This document shows positions 42,476 to 43,162 of a DNA stretch of 43,162 nt, piece by piece. The first letter of the stretch is position 1; every line of letters begins with the position of its first letter. Origin of the DNA: Bacteroidales bacterium (GTDB lineage: Bacteria > Bacteroidota > Bacteroidia > Bacteroidales > P3); contig JAFZFU010000030.1 of assembly GCA_017555745.1 (NCBI GenBank), forward strand, positions 1 to 43,162, written 5' to 3'. The position numbers and the translations under genes were made by a program. The notes beneath the pieces are model-generated. The model was not told the DNA's origin. It worked only from the letters and a program-made list of their open reading frames with translations, and did no database searches.

Positions 42476-43015
42476 CTATCCTGCAAAACCTCCTCCTGCA
42501 TCAGTATTTCCTCCGCCCGTACCACCCGAAGGTGTTTCATTTGTATTATCCCCGTTGCCGGAACCATCACCCAACTCTCTCCTGCCTACTTCTTGGTAGA
42601 ATCCCTTTTCGTAATCTACTATTTTATAGACACCGACAGACTCTTTTTCGGCCTTGTTCACTGCCTCTGTCAGCAAAACATTGGGGCGAAAACGGATGTT
42701 TACCTTTTCCAGCTGTGCCAAACCTGCCTTGGTGTTGTCGTCCACAGCCTTGTAAGAAATAGTAGGATAGAAAATTCCTACGTCTCCGAGTTTGACACTA
42801 TAGCCCAAAGCGAGGTGATACTCGATAGTTTGACAGCAACTATCCAATACGGCTCTCACTGTTGCCTGTGGAACATTGGTGTGTTTGCTACAAAAATTCA
42901 CTACCTCTTTCTCGCCTATTTGGCCAGAGGATAATAACTGTAGAACATATTTCAGTTCTTTTTCATTTGTGCCAATCTTAGTGATTGGTCTTTGAATAGA
43001 TTTTAATTTAAACAT
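42476..43015 (-). CDS. HU-like DNA-binding protein with Gly/Asn-rich tail
   Basis: A 179-residue protein of the Bacteroidetes HU-related family (TIGR01201-type). Residues 1-130 hold the HU-like fold: GEKEVVNFCSKHTNVPQATVRAVLDS is the helical dimerisation part, and HLALGYSVKLGDVGIFYPTIS and NIRFRPNVLLTEAVN are the strand segments and following helix. Residues 148-179 are a low-complexity Gly/Asn/Thr tail (DGSGNGDNTNETPSG). Such proteins are taken to be nucleoid-associated or regulatory, though few are tested. It has its own full promoter and a structured leader and lies upstream of the R-M operon, same strand. Confidence 0.88.
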   Translation of the reverse strand: MFKLKSIQRPITKIGTNEKELKYVLQLLSSGQIGEKEVVNFCSKHTNVPQATVRAVLDSCCQTIEYHLALGYSVKLGDVGIFYPTISYKAVDDNTKAGLAQLEKVNIRFRPNVLLTEAVNKAEKESVGVYKIVDYEKGFYQEVGRRELGDGSGNGDNTNETPSGGTGGGNTDAGGGFAG

Positions 43016-43037
43016 TTAAATAAAATTTTAATGTTAT

Positions 43038-43085
43038 AGAGAAACCCCGATGTACAACTGACTCTCGGTTTAAAGTAGTTTCTCT
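43038..43085 (-). other. Structured leader of the HU-like gene
   Basis: AGAGAAAC (43038-43045) pairs with GTTTCTCT (43078-43085), and CCGA (about 43047-43050) with TCGG (43065-43068) inside. The hairpin occupies the first part of the leader between promoter and start codon, so it may act on stability or translation. Confidence 0.55.
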
Positions 43086-43095
43086 GTTTCTTTTG

Positions 43096-43126
43096 CAAAG
43101 ATACTACAAAAATAGAGGAAATGCAA
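43096..43126 (-). promoter_or_regulatory. Promoter of the HU-like gene
   Basis: On the minus strand TTG (43126-43124), 20 nt, then TATCTTTG (43103-43096). Confidence 0.78.
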
Positions 43127-43162
43127 GTATGTGTATATCTTTATTTGTTAACAACTTATGAA

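Noticed and set aside
1..43162. tRNA, rRNA, prophage or insertion-sequence genes
   Set aside because: Intergenic regions were read on both strands; no cloverleaf, rRNA segment, transposase, integrase or phage structural gene was recognised.

Overview
The window looks like a chromosomal segment of a Bacteroidota bacterium, most likely Bacteroidales. The clearest sign is a recurring promoter pattern, TTTG or TTG, about 18-21 nt, then TAnnTTTG. It lies upstream of purE, purL, gcvH, hsdR, the HU-like gene and several lipoprotein genes, and it is the known Bacteroidetes housekeeping promoter. Other signs are the absence of clear Shine-Dalgarno sequences, lipoproteins with an acidic stretch just after the lipobox Cys (the Bacteroidetes surface-export pattern), tandem DUF6515 genes, an HU-like protein of the Bacteroidetes type, a TopA with G(K/R)YGPYI repeats in place of zinc fingers, and a strong preference for ATA as Ile codon in most genes. 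No rRNA, tRNA, transposase or phage gene was seen.

Layout. 1-2033: a DUF4143 AAA-type ATPase gene between near-identical 138-bp direct repeats, in a patch of low-complexity word repeats. 2034-8014, all minus strand: MTH1187-type thiamine-binding protein, ZIP metal transporter, RlmD and Mfd, closely spaced and probably co-transcribed. 8072-10462: K+/H+ (or Na+/H+) antiporter and a FISUMP-like lipoprotein. 10463-11418: a long gene-free stretch with a hairpin-rich candidate element. 11419-13015, plus strand: nucleoside-recognition (Gate) membrane protein and gcvH. 13100-14307: 43-aa lipoprotein, GNAT acetyltransferase and a probable IPExxxVDY protein. 14421-15974: purE followed by a P-loop kinase/dCMP-deaminase fusion. 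16277-17953: three lipoproteins. 18117-19388: an orphan OppC-like permease. 19554-23306: purL, with a leader that may fold as a pseudoknot. 23307-24024: non-coding, with a 21-bp-period palindrome array. 24025-25563: sigma factor, anti-sigma factor and Spy-like protein. 25719-28279, plus strand: polysaccharide deacetylase-like protein and glycosyltransferase. 28495-32246: topA and two DUF6515 proteins. 32299-33738: NhaC-type antiporter. 33938-42002: an expanded type I restriction-modification operon. 42015-43162: a second palindrome array and an HU-like gene with a structured leader.

The most promising candidate for an unusual system is the type I R-M operon hsdR-hsdM-(DUF1016 nuclease)-(116 aa)-(138 aa membrane/coiled coil)-hsdS. 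It has one good promoter at its head, a strong terminator at its end, short intergenic gaps, and three extra genes between hsdM and hsdS. The DUF1016 protein carries Gln where the family usually has the catalytic Lys. Secondary points are two intergenic arrays of short palindromes, unrelated in sequence but both with a period near two helical turns (21 bp and 22-24 bp), and the recurring word AAGACTAC(A/G/T)AG just downstream of three genes (the ATPase gene, mfd and purL).
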